Shown here one piece after another: positions 48,326 through 62,382 of a stretch of DNA of 64,000 bases; position 1 is the stretch's first letter; each line of letters starts with the position of its first letter. The notes under the pieces are model-generated. The model did no database searches, was not told the DNA's origin, and saw only the letters and a program-made list of their open reading frames with translations. Location: the NCBI RefSeq assembly GCF_018139145.2, contig NC_059478.1, positions 31,743,001-31,807,000 of the forward strand, given 5' to 3'. The DNA comes from Gymnogyps californianus. Lineage: Eukaryota; Chordata; Aves; Accipitriformes; Cathartidae. The position numbers were made by a program, and so were the translations under genes.

Positions 48326-51300
48326 ATATCCCTGCAAATTAGTTGGTTAATGGGATGATTCCAGGACATTGGCTATTTATGACGAAGCTATCCGAGAGCA
48401 CTGGAAAGGGTTCCCTTTCTCTGCCAAGACCCCACTAACATGGTATGGCAGCACAGCCACCTTCGTGGCTCCTGAAGGTACTGTGTGCCAGGAGAGCGCA
48501 CGCACGTTTTTCATACAAGTACGGAAGAAGTGACCAAAGACCGCCCCGCAAAGCCATCTGCCCTTTCACAAGCTCTCCACGGGGGGAGAGTGGGCCTGTT
48601 AAATATAGATGTGTTATTCAAGTGTGAGAATAATACTGAATTTTCTAGAAACCCTGGGATCTTTAACAGGGGGAGCAGCAGAGGGAAAGTAAAACAAAAA
48701 CATTTAATTCTCAATTATGAAATACTTTAAGAAAATACAAGAAGCTGATGCTTATGCTTTATCATCGTCCTACAGCCAGGTTTTCTTTATGTGACGCTTG
48801 AACTCCAGCAGCGAGGTAGGATTAAAAATAAAACCCATCATGAGCGTACAAGCTTCTGATAGAAAAACCTAGTTTTGCAATGTAGGTTTAAAGTGATCAC
48901 ACTAAAAAGACAGTAAAACAGCAAAAGAATGCAGCTTATGAGAAGCCTCACAAGAACAGTCGTATATTTATCAGATACCTCCCCTATTCGGAAAAAGCCG
49001 AACCAAACAAAACAGCAATATCCATCTACACTGAGGTATGCGCTCAGCTTAATCAACACTTTTTATCTTAGCTCATCAGTTTGAATAGAGACCTGAAAGT
49101 GTGCTGAATTATTTAGCTCGTTACTGCTGGATAACATATTAGGATAATAATCTGCTGTATTTACAATACTGAATAGATTCTGATTTTCCTCCCTACTTAT
49201 CTTGGGATGCAAACGTTGAAAGAGAAATGCAAAGTTTGATAATGTTTTGTTTGGGACTGGAAGGGCCTAATTTAGAAATATCAGTAATCTAGTTGGTCTA
49301 GGGCTAGGTCCACAGAGGGACGTAGGGCACAGCAAGGTCCCTGGCAGGCAGTGCCTAGGCAGGTACCCCAGCCTGGAGCTGGGCACCATCATTTCCCTGG
49401 TGGTACGAGAAAAACAGTGAGGAGCTTAGAAACAAGACTCCCCACAACAGCGTGCTGCCAAGCTAGGCAAGGGAAAATGCTCAAAATGTCACCTCTCTTT
49501 TGAGCCCTGAAAACCTACATTTAAAAAAAAAAAAAAGTGACACGAAACTGGGTTTCACTGTGGTACCTAAACACAGGTACTGAAAGTGTCTTTTGATGCA
49601 GGCAAGTGGCTCGACCCTTTCTGTTTAAACTGGTAGGAAGGGATGGCTTGGGAAAAGGAAGATGATAGTCTTTCTGCAAGAGAGGTCTCACTTCTGTGAG
49701 AAGACTTACCCTTTTGCAGCACATGCTTTTTGTAGTGTAAAGGCAGTGCTCTGGGTCACCTCACACTACCTACAGCCACAAGTTACCCAGCAAAAAGGAC
49801 AAAGGTGGTTCTCGACTTTCACCTAAGAAACAACTTTTAAACCACCTGCAGTTAAAGTTAATTTTTGCCTCATGCTATGTATTTATCGGAAAATATTTAA
49901 TAGGAATCAACTGTAGGCTGATCGAACAAGCAACCAGTCAGCCAGAAAAGGCTACCAGAGGCGTGATCCTAGACCAGCTCCAGACGCATTACGAGAAAAG
50001 CAGTCAAAGATCACGTAAAAATCACGTGAATAAGGCAGCCACCAGAAAATACATATGTTGCTGTTCAGTTTGGCATCTGGGCCTTGCAGCTGCCAAGAGA
50101 GCAGGAGTGTCTGGGACCTCTGGAGCAACAGACATGGTGCCAAAAGGAGTTTCCAAACTATAACCACGTTTTCCCTTCTGATTTGCAAGTAGCAAAGCCT
50201 GAGCCCCACCACTCAGCCACCCCTCTGCACCCACGGGGCCGGACAGTTGGAGTAGGAAGCTGGTTTGTTTACAACTTGAAAGGCACAACACCCATTTACT
50301 GTTATTAACTCCAAAATGAACTGGGTGGCTGTTCCTCACCCAGGTCCCCTACCTGATCCTCCTACCAAAAGTAGGTAGCTAGCTCCAAACAACAACAGAA
50401 AGGAGAAGGAAGAGAAACCTGAGGTTGTGTTTCCATTGATGTACATGCATCCAGAAAGACAGACTGTGGAAGAGACAAGAGTGCTTGGACAAAGTTAAAT
50501 TACGTGATTTCAGGCCGCTGAGATAGACGTTAACTAGAGGGAAAGAAAAAAAATCCCTATTAAGCTCACATGGAAGTTGTACTGCCTTTCCCAACTCCCC
50601 TTCTACAGGCACTTTTTGAGCCTCTCCATCCTCCAGGAACAGTTACCTGGCTCCAAAGCCAGGCAGCCTGTGATCAGTTCTCCGGGCAGGCACAAACTCA
50701 TCGCAGGCTAACCAACAAACCCTGCGTTATCAACGCCCTGAGCCACCATAGTCTCACCACAAGAACTTAACCTGCAGTATTGAGATAAGCCGTGTAAAGG
50801 ACCCACACATACAAGTGCCACGTGAAGGATAAAATGGCGAGTTATTCTAGCACGCATTCATCTGCGTCACATTTTGGGGTATTAAACATTGTATTCAGCC
50901 AGAGCCTGAACCCAGATCCTCATCTAAGATTAGCTGACACAAATAAATACATACTGCCATGCAATTGAAAGCAAACTCTTTTGCTACAGTGACTTACATC
51001 AACTGAATCCTGGCCCCATGTACCAGGCTGTTTATGAAAAAGATCTTGGAGGAAATGCGAAAATAAAAAAATTGGTGTGCTACACTCATTTGCTATAGGC
51101 TATGAAAAACTAAAACTGTATGAAAACCGATTCCCAGAACACTTGACACAGTTCAGAAGTACAAGGAAGAATTAGACAGTTCCCTTAGTGATGGCAGGTA
51201 CTGAATACATTTGATAAAACAGAAGTGCTGTACAGTGTGAAGTGAGAAATTGTAATCTCAGACAGACAGACAATTCCACTGTTGCTAGCTACTGACGCTG

Positions 51301-52020
51301 TGGAATTCACTTGTTAATTTTTCTTGTAATGCAGCCCCCTGAAAGCGTTCAAGCAAACAGCTAATAAAGGTAGAGATTCCTATCTGTTAATTTAACCCAC
51401 AATCCATCTCCGTCTGCGCTATCGTTATGAAATGCAACAATACAAGTGAGCAAATGAATATCTTAACTTTGGCATTTCAGATGAACATTATGTTGAAAAT
51501 TGTGCATCTTTGCCTGTGAGATTTCTGGAACACTTGAAGTACTCCCAGCAAGTTATTCCATAAACTATCTACCAGACCATATGTTTGCTGCCTACAAGTC
51601 TGGGCAGGAAATGTCCAGTAGGAGCCACATCTGAAAGGCGGAAGAAGCAGCAGCCAACAGCATTCCCATAACTAATCTGCATTTGCAAATGCCACGTTGG
51701 AGTTGGCAAATGAAGCATTTCAAGCGCAAATAGCTGTGAAGACATTTGTATGTAGCACTAAAACTGACGGGTAGATGCTGGGTTTGCTTCTGTTTAATTT
51801 TAGGGAAGTTACCTAGCTGCTGGTAGAACAAAGCCGCTTTCCCAGGGTTTTATTTTTTTATATAAAGATGATTTTTACATCGAAAAAGCCTGTTTCTATT
51901 TTAAATTCTCATTTTGATGCACAGCTACTTACAATAATTGTGCTCAAAAATCACAGCAATTATAAACACTTATCCTGTGAACAATTACAAGCATACTTCT
52001 CTAGGCAATATGGTCCTAGA
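48326..52020. other. Unique DNA, no supported gene
   Basis: No repeat family or coding region recognised. An A14 run lies at 49523-49536. Frames of 60-105 codons near 49.95-50.34 kb overlap on both strands without a motif. Confidence 0.5.
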
Positions 52021-52260
52021 AGTTTAAAGCACACACATTAAACATGGTTATAAAGTTTATAAAAACATATGTACATGTTGTACATATAAGCATATATACA
52101 GTATGTTTCCTTTATGAAGCAATTTTATCTTGAAACTGATTTTAGAATCCATTTATATACATTTCAAGAAGTCTTCATCTTTTACATATTTATACATTAT
52201 ATTGTGTATAATGTCTGTATTGTATGTGTGCAATTAGTAGATCACACGCAAGATGATATG
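52021..52260. other. AT-rich block with short perfect dyads
   Basis: An AT-rich stretch holding two perfect short inverted repeats. ATATGTACA/TGTACATAT (52067-52087) has a 3-nt loop, and ACATTATA/TATAATGT (52194-52214) has a 5-nt loop. TGTACATA at 52079-52086 also matches the Pumilio-binding octamer if the region is transcribed. The composition would suit a 3' untranslated region, but I see no coding exon next to it. Confidence 0.55.
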
Positions 52261-55200
52261 CTTTCGAGTAGCAAATCAGTATAAATAGTCTAAGGCTGGG
52301 ATAAATCAACACAAAGATTAAATATTATGATCCGGGCTTGCATTTACAGGATATAATTCCCATCTGATGAAACACAGTTTCTGAAATGCGTCTCTGTCAC
52401 TTATCATTAACACTGACCAGACATAACCCCAAGATTATGCTAATACAAGACAACATTCAATTAGCATACAGAGTGCGCTCTAATCAAAAGCCCACACACT
52501 ATTAGAAAAGTTTGAGGTCCGTGTCCGCCCTCCCTCCCCCCCCGTTCTGTGCTTCTACTTTGTGAAGAAAATGTTCCACTGTCACAACATTTCCTTTCAA
52601 AAACCAACGAGTATCCTTCAGTTGATCAGCATCAATAACGTATTCCCAGAGAAAAGTGCCGGACCATACTGATGCAGTAAATTTCTCTCTTCACCTACAT
52701 ATTCACCCTCATCCTACCCAATAGGATCATCAATCTAATCTGCAGAAGTATTTTAAACATGAAATGCATGTGGGCCACGGGAGGTTTTCTTTGTTGAACC
52801 AAAACATTTTCTTAATACCACTCGATTCCAAACGCCTTGCTGATGGGTGCACAAAGGCCTCTTTTCCCTCATCCCCCAAAAGGTTTCCTACATGGGAACC
52901 CTGGGATGGAACAGCCAGCCGAGGTTTGGAGCTCCTGCTCCAGGAGGGAGGCGGGAGCCGACAGCGCAGGTGCAAAGCTCAGCAAAGGCAAAACACCAGT
53001 ACAACTCCCCCGATCCCAAATGAGGATTTCTCTCTGGAGGTGTATTTTTACAAATTGTCTCTTCCAAACGCACTTCAGTTACCAAAATAACCCACCTGCT
53101 TTCCCAGAGGACTCTGCTTCCTGCAGCTGTGCCTTGCCCCAGGAAGGAGCCCGAGTTTTTCAGCTCTTTGGGGGAAAAAAAAAAAAAAAATCAAATTGTT
53201 CAGCCAGGCACTTGCCAGGGGGTCTCGAACTGGCCTCAAAACAACCCAAAAACCTCTGAAGCCATCTTGCAAGTGCAGCCAGGCAGTCTTACAAACCTTC
53301 CTAAGCAACATTTTCCCCATTTTAACAACATACAGCTCATATCAGTGTTGAAAATAACATCCAATGTATATGTGGATTAGTCTGTTGTGGTTTTGCTCAA
53401 ACATCGGTTTGTCCTGTTGTTTCACGGTGCAGATTTGAAGAGAGCAATCAGGAGGACTAATACACAATGGATTTAAGTGCTTGGGATTTTAAAGTTCAAT
53501 AAACACAAAAGTAACTAAAACCTACTGTTTCCAGTACCTGATCCAACACGTAACCAAGCTGCAGCACAAAACTTGCCTTTTTATCTATGTTTCAAAGTAA
53601 ACACTTGTGACTGATCCCTGTTTTATCCTCGCCTCCCACATTGCCATATGGCTACGGATGTTTCAAACAGACATTATTCCAATAGCTCATTACTTACCAT
53701 CTTGTGCTGAAGAAGAAAAGCTACAGACAGTTTTGACAAAAACAGCAATTGCCTAAAAATGTTAAGTATCACAGTCTTGCGTCGTCTTAGACGTTTTTAG
53801 TCTGGTAACAAGGATCAGCGTTAATGCCACACGTAGAGAGGAGTGAATCAGCACGTCTGCACCGACTTCACCGCGTCCCCAACAGTTTGCACTAGCGGAG
53901 GCTCTAATCCTGCCTGATTTAATACAGAACAGACATTGCTAATGTGAATTCAGCACACGTCCAGCCTAATTAAAGGCAATATCCTCTCACTTCAGTGTGT
54001 TTCAGTATTTTCTTTCTTAAGTATCACACAAAGGTAAGACTTCAACTCACACATTGACTGGGGCAAATCTCCTACCGTGCCATGACACGGTCCAGAGGGA
54101 AGAAAACCCTCTGGTCATCGACTCGTGGTTCAGCTGTCCCAGGAATCTGCCGACTGTCAATGGGGACTTCAACACAGAGCAGCTGAGGTAGGTTTATGTG
54201 ATCATTAAATGATTCCCCTTGTGCACCAGTGATAGACCAGGAGTTTTGGAGAAACTGTACTATTGACAGGTCCTGGTTGACTTGCTTTTCTTTGGCAGAA
54301 GGAAATTCAACGGGGAGCATATTTTGGAGTGAACATGTAGCAGCTCTGAATTTAATGGGTTTCCCTGCGTTACACGCCAAGGCTGATCAGACCTTCCTGG
54401 CAATGAGGAGAAAACAAGTTTTCTTCCTCCAAGGAAGCAGTAGACTGCTGCAAGCCATCACGTTACTGCAATTCAACTCCCTGTTGGCCGAGCCACATGA
54501 AGCAACCATGCACGTACCCTCCCAGATGTGCCTCCCTGGTTAAGCTAAACGCTTTTATGAACCCCTTGAGCAAATACATTGCACCCTGTAGAATAGAGCT
54601 GGTCTGAGAGCCTACACGAGGGCAACTGCACCCTACCAACATGCATTGGCTTCTTAAATTGCAATAACCCAAACCTTTGCAATCAATGTCACTGCAAGCT
54701 CAGGACAACAGCAATCCAAGGAGAGTCCCAGGGTACAGGTCTCCAGCCTCACATAGCAAAGACTGCCTTCACTTTGATTTTTTTTTTTTTTTTTTTGAGC
54801 TGGGTAGATTTGGGGAAAGGAAGAAAAGGCTGCGAGGAAGAAGGAAGGGAGGACATGACGTTTGCCCTGTCTCATCTTTCTATGAGATTTTACTATTTTA
54901 CCACCCGGCCAGCTGTTTCATAAGCAGATGGAGAACCAACATTAGTTATTAGCAGAAGGAGGCCCTTCAGCTTACAATTAAATGGTTCTGATTGTATCCT
55001 TTAGAGGTGAAAGTACATACTAAATCATGTGTCCATCCATCATTTTTAGAAGTGTCAAATAAGGCACTTAATTAGCTATGAAGCTTGCTAGTGAACATCA
55101 GGCCAGCTCTCTGCTACTCCACACCAGCTCAGACCGTCTTTCACTTCTGGCTCATCCTGCTCTGATGTGACCCTGAAAACACCAGTCCTTTTGCTACAAG

Positions 55201-58200
55201 GAGGCACACACGTACTGGAGGCCCTACTTCCAACGCACATCAAAATCTGCCAAGAGCCAGCAACATGATTTCTAGTCCTCTGGCAGACTTTATTGAAGAG
55301 CTCCTCTGGCAACATCTGGCTGACAAGACAGGTATCTGGCAGGCCACTGCCACATTATTGATGAGGAATGCCTGGATTTTAAACACAATGCTTGATACTT
55401 GAAATACACCATTATAACATAATATATATAATATTTATAACATTATAATATATAACATTTTATACATATACACACGTGTGCATGTACATATATAAAACCA
55501 TCTGTAAAATAATAAAAATCAATTCTTGTTTCTTTGAAGGGCAGAAGGCAAGGCAGACAAGGAAATCCAAGTGCACTAATGCAGAGCCAGTCCAATCTCG
55601 GTGTACAGGGATGGCAACTCAGGCAGCCGGAGCAGATTCACTCTTTTCTGCCAGATCAGAATTGGGGTTACTGAACAAAAGAAGATAAAAGAATAAATGA
55701 GGGTCCCTATTTTTAAAGCACTACAGGAGACATCCCAAATAACGCCTTCAAAATTATACAAGGAGGACTTAAAACAAATCAAGATATATCTGCTTTTGCA
55801 TCAGAGGTATTTCCCTTGCTAATACCTAGGACTCAAAACACGTTTTGATCATGATAGGACCAGCCAGGCATTTGACTTCAAAGTACACTAAGCTAGAGCC
55901 TGCCCTCAGGTTAGATGCTCAATGAAATTAAATACAGTACTTAATCAGAAGTTAATGTCTGTGACTCCTCAAAAGGTCAGCCTTTTTGTATGCGCAAGTT
56001 TACCAAGTCAATGGCTTCAGAAGGAAAGACTGCATTCTTCTCACAATGTTTCTGGCATGGCTTTCCATCTGAATTAAGAGTTGTTAATGTCTGTTGCACA
56101 CAGTATGTCAGTCCTGCTTAAGAATAAAAACAATTAGAAGAAATTCCACTCCCCCACTTTCTCCCCTCATAGGAGATTTCACCTTCTTTAGGGAAGAAGG
56201 TCTGGTTTTGCTGTAACAATTAATCCAGGATTAAGAACAGGCTTCCTTTATTTTAGTCATTTAAGAGGTTTAAAGTTTTGTTGTTCTCTGTTTTTCAGGA
56301 TTAAAGTGACATTCTTCCCTGTGATCTAGACTCGTGAGGTTCCTGGGGGTAGGACACTGCCCAGTCCGTGGGAGCTCTGAGTTCAGGTGGGTCTTCAGTG
56401 AGGAGGTACAAAAGAAAGCATCTCCAGCAGAAGAGGCAGGCAGGCTTGAAAGCATGCCAAGAGAGGAAGAAACCCAAGGCACTCTCTTTCTGTGCTACGA
56501 GGACTAGAGAAACCTTCCCAACTACAGTTTGTTAAAATTTCCTGTAGAAAGGAAAGAAAAGCAAAACAAATCAAGATCATCTTTGGAAAAAGCTCCTGAT
56601 CAGTTCGAACTGATTGGTATTCAGGAGGGAGTGGAGTTTTTCCATAAGCAGCTCCAGCCTCACTTCCCCTAGACAGGGGTAGAGCAATGCTATTTCAAGC
56701 CCTCGGGTTCAGTCTTAGTCACATCTGCTTCATTTTCTGTAATATCAAGTGACACAACCTATGTTTCTCTGCTACTACATTACAAAGATGGAAAGAAAAG
56801 CTGTCTAAACCACTGGCAAACTCCCATGGGAGTTAGAGGCAGAACTTCATAAATTGAAGATATTAAATGCGTAGGCTGGTAAAAAAACATGTCTTTAACA
56901 TAACTGTTGTTCTTGGACTAGAAACTGGGAGAAACCAACTTTGCTGTACACCAGATATACTATCGCTACTTATCTTTTTAACATTGTAAAAGCTCAAAAC
57001 ATAATGCATTTGTGTGATTTTGCAACAAAGCCAGCGGTCACAGGGATGCAAGAGGCAGATCTACAGGTTGTAGGAACGTGATTTTGTTTAACAGAAGCAT
57101 GGAATAAATTTGAGAATTCCTGTCCCTGTCAGAAAACTTTTCTGAATTTGAAAGAGTTCAAAGTTCACATGAACTTCGTCTCCAGGACCTATACTGTGGT
57201 TACAATTCTGACAATTTTTCTATTTGTGAATTTGGCTTTTTTTTTTCCATCAGAAATATATAAATATATATTGTATTAAATTCTTTTCAGTACATTACAA
57301 GCCTAAAAAGAAATGGATAAAGATATTGAGGGCTTACTCTTTTTTTTTAGTTGTTTAAAAAAAAAAATCCAGACAGCAGCCAGCTAATAATCTTATAATA
57401 ACTTCAGCTCTGCATTTTCCAGCTCTTTTTTTTTCTTAGTCACACACCAAGCACTTTTATATGGCACTTTTTGTACTATGAATTTTAATAAAACCAGCAA
57501 AAGAATTGGGAAAGAAGCTAATTTTTCTACATGCCTCTGGCAAACAGGAAGAATTCAAGAATAAGTTAAAAGATATCTTTCTACCTCCGAAAATTCATTT
57601 TCCATAACAAGACACTGTCATCTTCCTGAGGAGCCTGTAATTCCAAGATAAAGATGAAAAGATGTTGTTTTATCATAATGACAAGTATCTGCATACATAT
57701 TTATTTTGTGCTCCGACATCACCGTACAGTTTGTATTGTCATGGTACATTGAAAAGTAGGAAAACATTTAGCTATTTCAATAACAAGAGAATAAAGGATA
57801 AAGTACCAAAGGGAAATAGCATAGCACAATCATTTCCGAGTATCCCTAGGAAAATATTTGACCCACATAGAGGGAATAGAGAATATAGTTCGTTTCCTTG
57901 CAACTGCTTTTTCCATTTTCCAGTGGCCAGCCCACGCATTTTAATCACCAAGTACTACAGCCTTCTCTGTCAGGCAGCCACTTTACTCCGACTACATGAA
58001 TAAAACCAGGACCGAAGCCAGCAAGCACGGAGGGGGACGACCCCGGAAACTGGGCAACTAGTTTAGGATGTCCCAGGTGCCCAGATCTCACCCCACTTGG
58101 TGGGTTTAGGGCTACCTGGCCACTGCCTCAACAGCACATGGGCAAACACAGGCCAGCGTTTTTGGGTACAGCAACCCTGGAGGCGAATCTGGAACTTTGT

Positions 58201-58477
58201 CAAAAAACAAACAATAGCGGGTAACTCCTCCTGGTAAATGGCTTAATCACTTTTCCGATAAAATTCAGAGTGGCTGGCTTGGAAATGTCTTACTTGCCTG
58301 TTACACCGTTATATACATGTCAGATAGCATTATGTTAGTGGCTTAACTTCACCCTTGTTTATAAGCTGCGCTGAGATTATCTTTTCACCTTCTTGTTTAA
58401 ATAAATTCCGAATGTGTCAGTATCAGTGCCTCTACCACAGATTAATAGAATCAGCCAAAAGGATAGCTGACATTTTT
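52261..58477. other. Unique DNA, no supported gene
   Basis: No supported gene. About 52380-52510 has a conserved-looking mix of ATTAGC and CTAATC cores. Homopolymers are A16 at 53175-53190 and T19 at 54778-54796. An AT-rich (TATA)n-like low-complexity stretch lies at about 55410-55500. Frames of up to 140 codons near 52.76-53.26 kb run across the A16 tract and overlap others; none is recognisable. Confidence 0.5.
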
Positions 58478-58491
58478 GTTGCCATAGAAAC
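58478..58491 (+). promoter_or_regulatory. X-box-like RFX motif (GTTGCCATAGAAAC)
   Basis: GTTGCCATAGAAAC fits the ciliary X-box pattern GTHNYYATRRNAAC at every position. RFX transcription factors bind such sites. It lies in otherwise unique DNA with no promoter visible beside it, so it would be a distal element if used. A match of this degeneracy can occur by chance in 64 kb. Confidence 0.35.
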
Positions 58492-61200
58492 TGGTCATGA
58501 TGTTACACAGCTTGTCTAGTTCCCATTTGCCATATATCTAGCCAGCTTCTGAACACGGTCCCCTTTTGTTTCACGAGGAATTACATTAAAATATTAAAAT
58601 ATAATTCCATCTTAGTTCAGTCCCCATTCTGTAGCAAAGAGGATTACAGAATATTAAGATACTTCCTAAGGAAAGTGCAAAGTGATGATAATATTGCTGT
58701 GTGGCTTATGTGCGTTCCAGATTAAAAAAAAAAGAAAATACAAGTGGAGTAATTTATCCCAGAGCCCTATATCCCAGTTATCCTCCATTCAAGTATCTCC
58801 ATCAGCTTCAAATAAACAGGCTTTTCCTCACTGAACCTCAAAGTGGATGTACTTCAAATATGATTGTACAAGACAAAAACAAACATAAAAAGACATTAGT
58901 GAAGATATTTTTTAATACACCATCAACATTTTTCTGCATAATGCGTAACCTTCTCAGTACTGCTATCAGGCTCCCTCTCCACAGAGGCATCGCAGCCTCA
59001 AGAGAAAACCACTCACACAGAATTAAGATGTGAAGTTTCAGCACTTAGCAATGCAGTGTGGATGTACAGTGTGCCAGAGGGCACTGTACACTTTGAGAAA
59101 ATGCAAAGCAACTCAAGCAAGAACAATATCTAAGGACCCCAAACTGTCATGGCCCTCTTCTACCTCTCCAAGATGTACTAATTCTCATTATTTTAGAGGA
59201 GCCCATTTGCTGATACGGGGATTAAGGTGAGAAATACATTTCAGGCATTTCATTTTCCCCTCTTTTAATATACATGAAAACCAGAGGGACAGCTGAAGGA
59301 GCTGAACTCCGTTACACCAAGTGCTATGCAAACAGACAGCAGCTCCTGCTCCAAAGGGACTTACTCCAGCCAGAACAGCAACATCTGGACATCACTCTGG
59401 TCACCCAGAGACATCCAGACCCACATTCTGGTTACTTTAACTTGCAGGTAAACAACTATGTCACTGTTACCATTACCAAAATCTATCCCAGTCACTGCAA
59501 TAATCCCAACACTGAGTTTGATCCTCATTTAGACCACTAAGCACCATTTTGTTTTGATTTTCACTGTTCAGGTAAGCACATGCCACTCCTCACTGTGGCC
59601 AGGGACTTCCCTGAGCTGCTCTCAAGTGCTATGGTAACAAGCACAAGTAGACAGGTAAGATTGCACAGAACACCCCCTCGACCACCACCATTTTCCATAC
59701 TTTCAAGTGTGGTCACAAAGAGCAATTTCTCAGGGCTTCCCATTGCCGCAACCATGCAAGAAACTCTTGCAGAATTTCTATTTTACTTCACCCAGGAACA
59801 TGCAAGGAGTCACTGACAGATGTCAGATATTAAGGAAAAATTTTGCTCCAGGCAAAGCACTGGATGCTCAAGCTTACATGTGGCACACCACAGCCTTTAC
59901 CTTTGAAGATATTTATGCCCAGCATCAGTCTTTTATTCTCCCTGCAGTTCATAATCATGCTCTGCTTTGGGCACAGCAAGACCGAGCATGTGTTGCTTGC
60001 AGCTTTCAGGGGTGGCTGCAGAGGGTCCCACAAAGCAGCCCTGCATCTGCTGAGCAATATTCCTGTTCCCTTCCCTGGGAAGGAAGGGGATGAGATGACC
60101 CAAGTGCCTTGCAGGATTGCAGAGGAGCAGAAGAGCTGCAGGAACGTCCCTTTCCATGTCACTCCAAAAAGAGGTTAGCCACAAAGGCCAGATGGGAGCT
60201 GATGCTTACATGGCTGTGTGGTGTGGAAATGAAGAACGGCAAATTCACATGAGGTTTGTTGGACTCACAGCCTCTCTGCAGCATTGGAATAGTCCTAAAA
60301 GCTGGTAAATGGAATGCAAGGAGCTGTGGGAACTATAGGCTCATACTACCATTAAAAAAAAAGCTAGGCACAGCCCCTGCAAGAAGCACAGTAAGCCACT
60401 CTCCTTCCCAAGTTAAGCCAAAGATATGCCCATCCTTTTGAGCAGCCCTTGACAGAGAAAACAGCGTCAGTTCAACCCCAATCCAGTCTGGAGTTATTCA
60501 CATCATTTTTACCTAATCATATCTTTCAAAATATTCTATTCTCGTCATTTGTACAGAAGAGGAATAAGAGGAAAGATGGGGGAATGAGGAGGTTTGTTGA
60601 ACAACGCAAGCTGCAGAGGAAGCCGCTTGTTGTCTTGAATTTCCTGGGTTTGACGATCAGGTTAATTTTGCATGCCTGATTGCATCAGCATGTTGAGTTA
60701 TGCAATGTAGCAAGCTGTCGCACTGTACAAAGCATGACGTATCATCTCATTGATGCATGAGATTAAAAAGATGTGGTTTGCTGGGTCATCCACAGATAAA
60801 CCAAACTTGATTTTCAGTCAATCTCCTTTTAATTATATTTAAATCTTGCAAGATGGGTGAAAAATAAAGAAGAAGAAGAGATTGTTCAAATACCTGCTCA
60901 TCCACTAATGGTAAATAATTCCAGCCAGTCAACGCTAAAAGTAGGTGCAACAGCACGGGTATTTTCTTGCTGGTTTTGACATACTGATGACAAAGTAGTC
61001 ATGATGCTTGCTTGTCCCATCCCAGCAAGGCAGGCAGGGAGCTGAGCAGCCTTTATGGGGCACCCCGGGACAGCAGGAGGCTTCTCCAGCTGCGTAAGCT
61101 GTGAGTATTTACCCTAAGCCAACCCACAAATGCAGCTGGAGTGCTGGCACCTGCACTAAGGCATGGTTTGGGTCTATTCCTCACATTGCTGAGGCTGGCA
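58492..61200. other. Unique DNA, no supported gene
   Basis: No recognised repeat. The patch 59560-60320 carries many overlapping frames of 60-128 codons on both strands, because stop codons are scarce in it, but none shows a domain and I do not call them. Confidence 0.5.
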
Positions 61201-61295
61201 GAGATGTCTGGAGATCCTCCCTGCTCAGGGCTGGGCCCAGCTGGGTTTTGAGTATCTCCAAGGACAGAGAATCCACAACCTGCCTGAGCAACCAG
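61201..61295 (-). mobile_element. CR1 LINE fragment (antisense)
   Basis: CTCCCTGCTCAGGGCTGGGC is followed by GGGTTTTGAGTATCTCCAAG and GAGAATCCACAACCTGCCTG, then AGCAACC. This is the antisense of the CR1 3' region whose sense strand reads roughly 'ggttgcccagagaggttgtggagtctccatccttggagatattcaaaac'. About 95 bp is recognisable. The terminal octamers are missing to the left, so the fragment is internal to the element's 3' part. Confidence 0.8.
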
Positions 61296-62382
61296 CAGCT
61301 GGCAGAAACAGCAGTAGAAATAGTTGCTGGGAATATGACACTTTTTAGCAGAAAGCATCTCTATTAGCAAACCCTGGTTGTGAGGATCTAGAGGGGAACC
61401 ACATGCACCCCCATGCTGGTCAGAAGAGTTCACATTATCAAATTTACAGTTACTACCCCAGGAGCTAGTTCTTCAGGTATGCCATTTAACTATCCCTCCC
61501 TTTGCCCAAGAAAATAAGTATTTTCGCATAATCAGAAGAATATAAGCATAGTCTTTTAAGTCCAAACATACATTCTTGTAGCAACAGAGATGGCAGCACG
61601 TCAGCACTCAGCAGAGCAAGTCTCTCAGAGCTGGGGTATGGGTACTCTGTAGCAGTAGTCTACATATTCAGAAAAAGCAACCTGCTCCCAGTCACAGCAT
61701 AAACCATGGTTGCGGTAAGACAGACTATGACCTGGAAATTCAGCTGTAAAGACAGGAGCAACTGCAAGAGGTTAAGAAAATTACTGGAGCCTTAGGAATA
61801 AGCCTACTCACCTCATCTCTGGCTTTGGGGAGATTCCCCATGAAACAAGGACAGTCACCTAGCAAGGCTGGAAAGTATCAAAGTTGTACTCAAACAAACA
61901 GAAAAGATGTTACACGTGCCCTGTCCAGGCACCCTGCAGAGACAAGAGCTTGACTTTGCAAACTCTACTATTGGCTTCACGTGTAGTAGAAACAGGCTCC
62001 ACATTTTAAAAATAATTTAGCAAGTGTGCAATTGAAGGAAGCGTTGAGGGTGGGTTTGGTTTTGGTGGGGTTTTTTTTCCCCCCTTAAAGAAAGCAGGAG
62101 GGAAGGAATAGGCAAAGGGTCAAAAGAGAGCAAAAATGAAGCTTTTCCAGCTCTTTGTAGCAAATGTTGGACTTTGCCCAATACAGACAGTGGCTGGCAG
62201 AAGATGCAGTAGATTCATGCATTGCCTTCCTGGAACATAAATTATTCAACCCCCAGGAAAGGAGACAAGAAGTAAAACTTATCTTAAAAAATTTATTACT
62301 GTAATCATTTTTAAAGAGTTTCAGAATCTACTGGGTTTCACTTTGGGATAAGGGTGGGATGCGAATGGTGCCCAACACTGAT
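61296..62382. other. Unique DNA, no supported gene
   Basis: No recognised gene or repeat. A GT-rich/T-rich patch lies at about 62050-62085. Confidence 0.5.
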
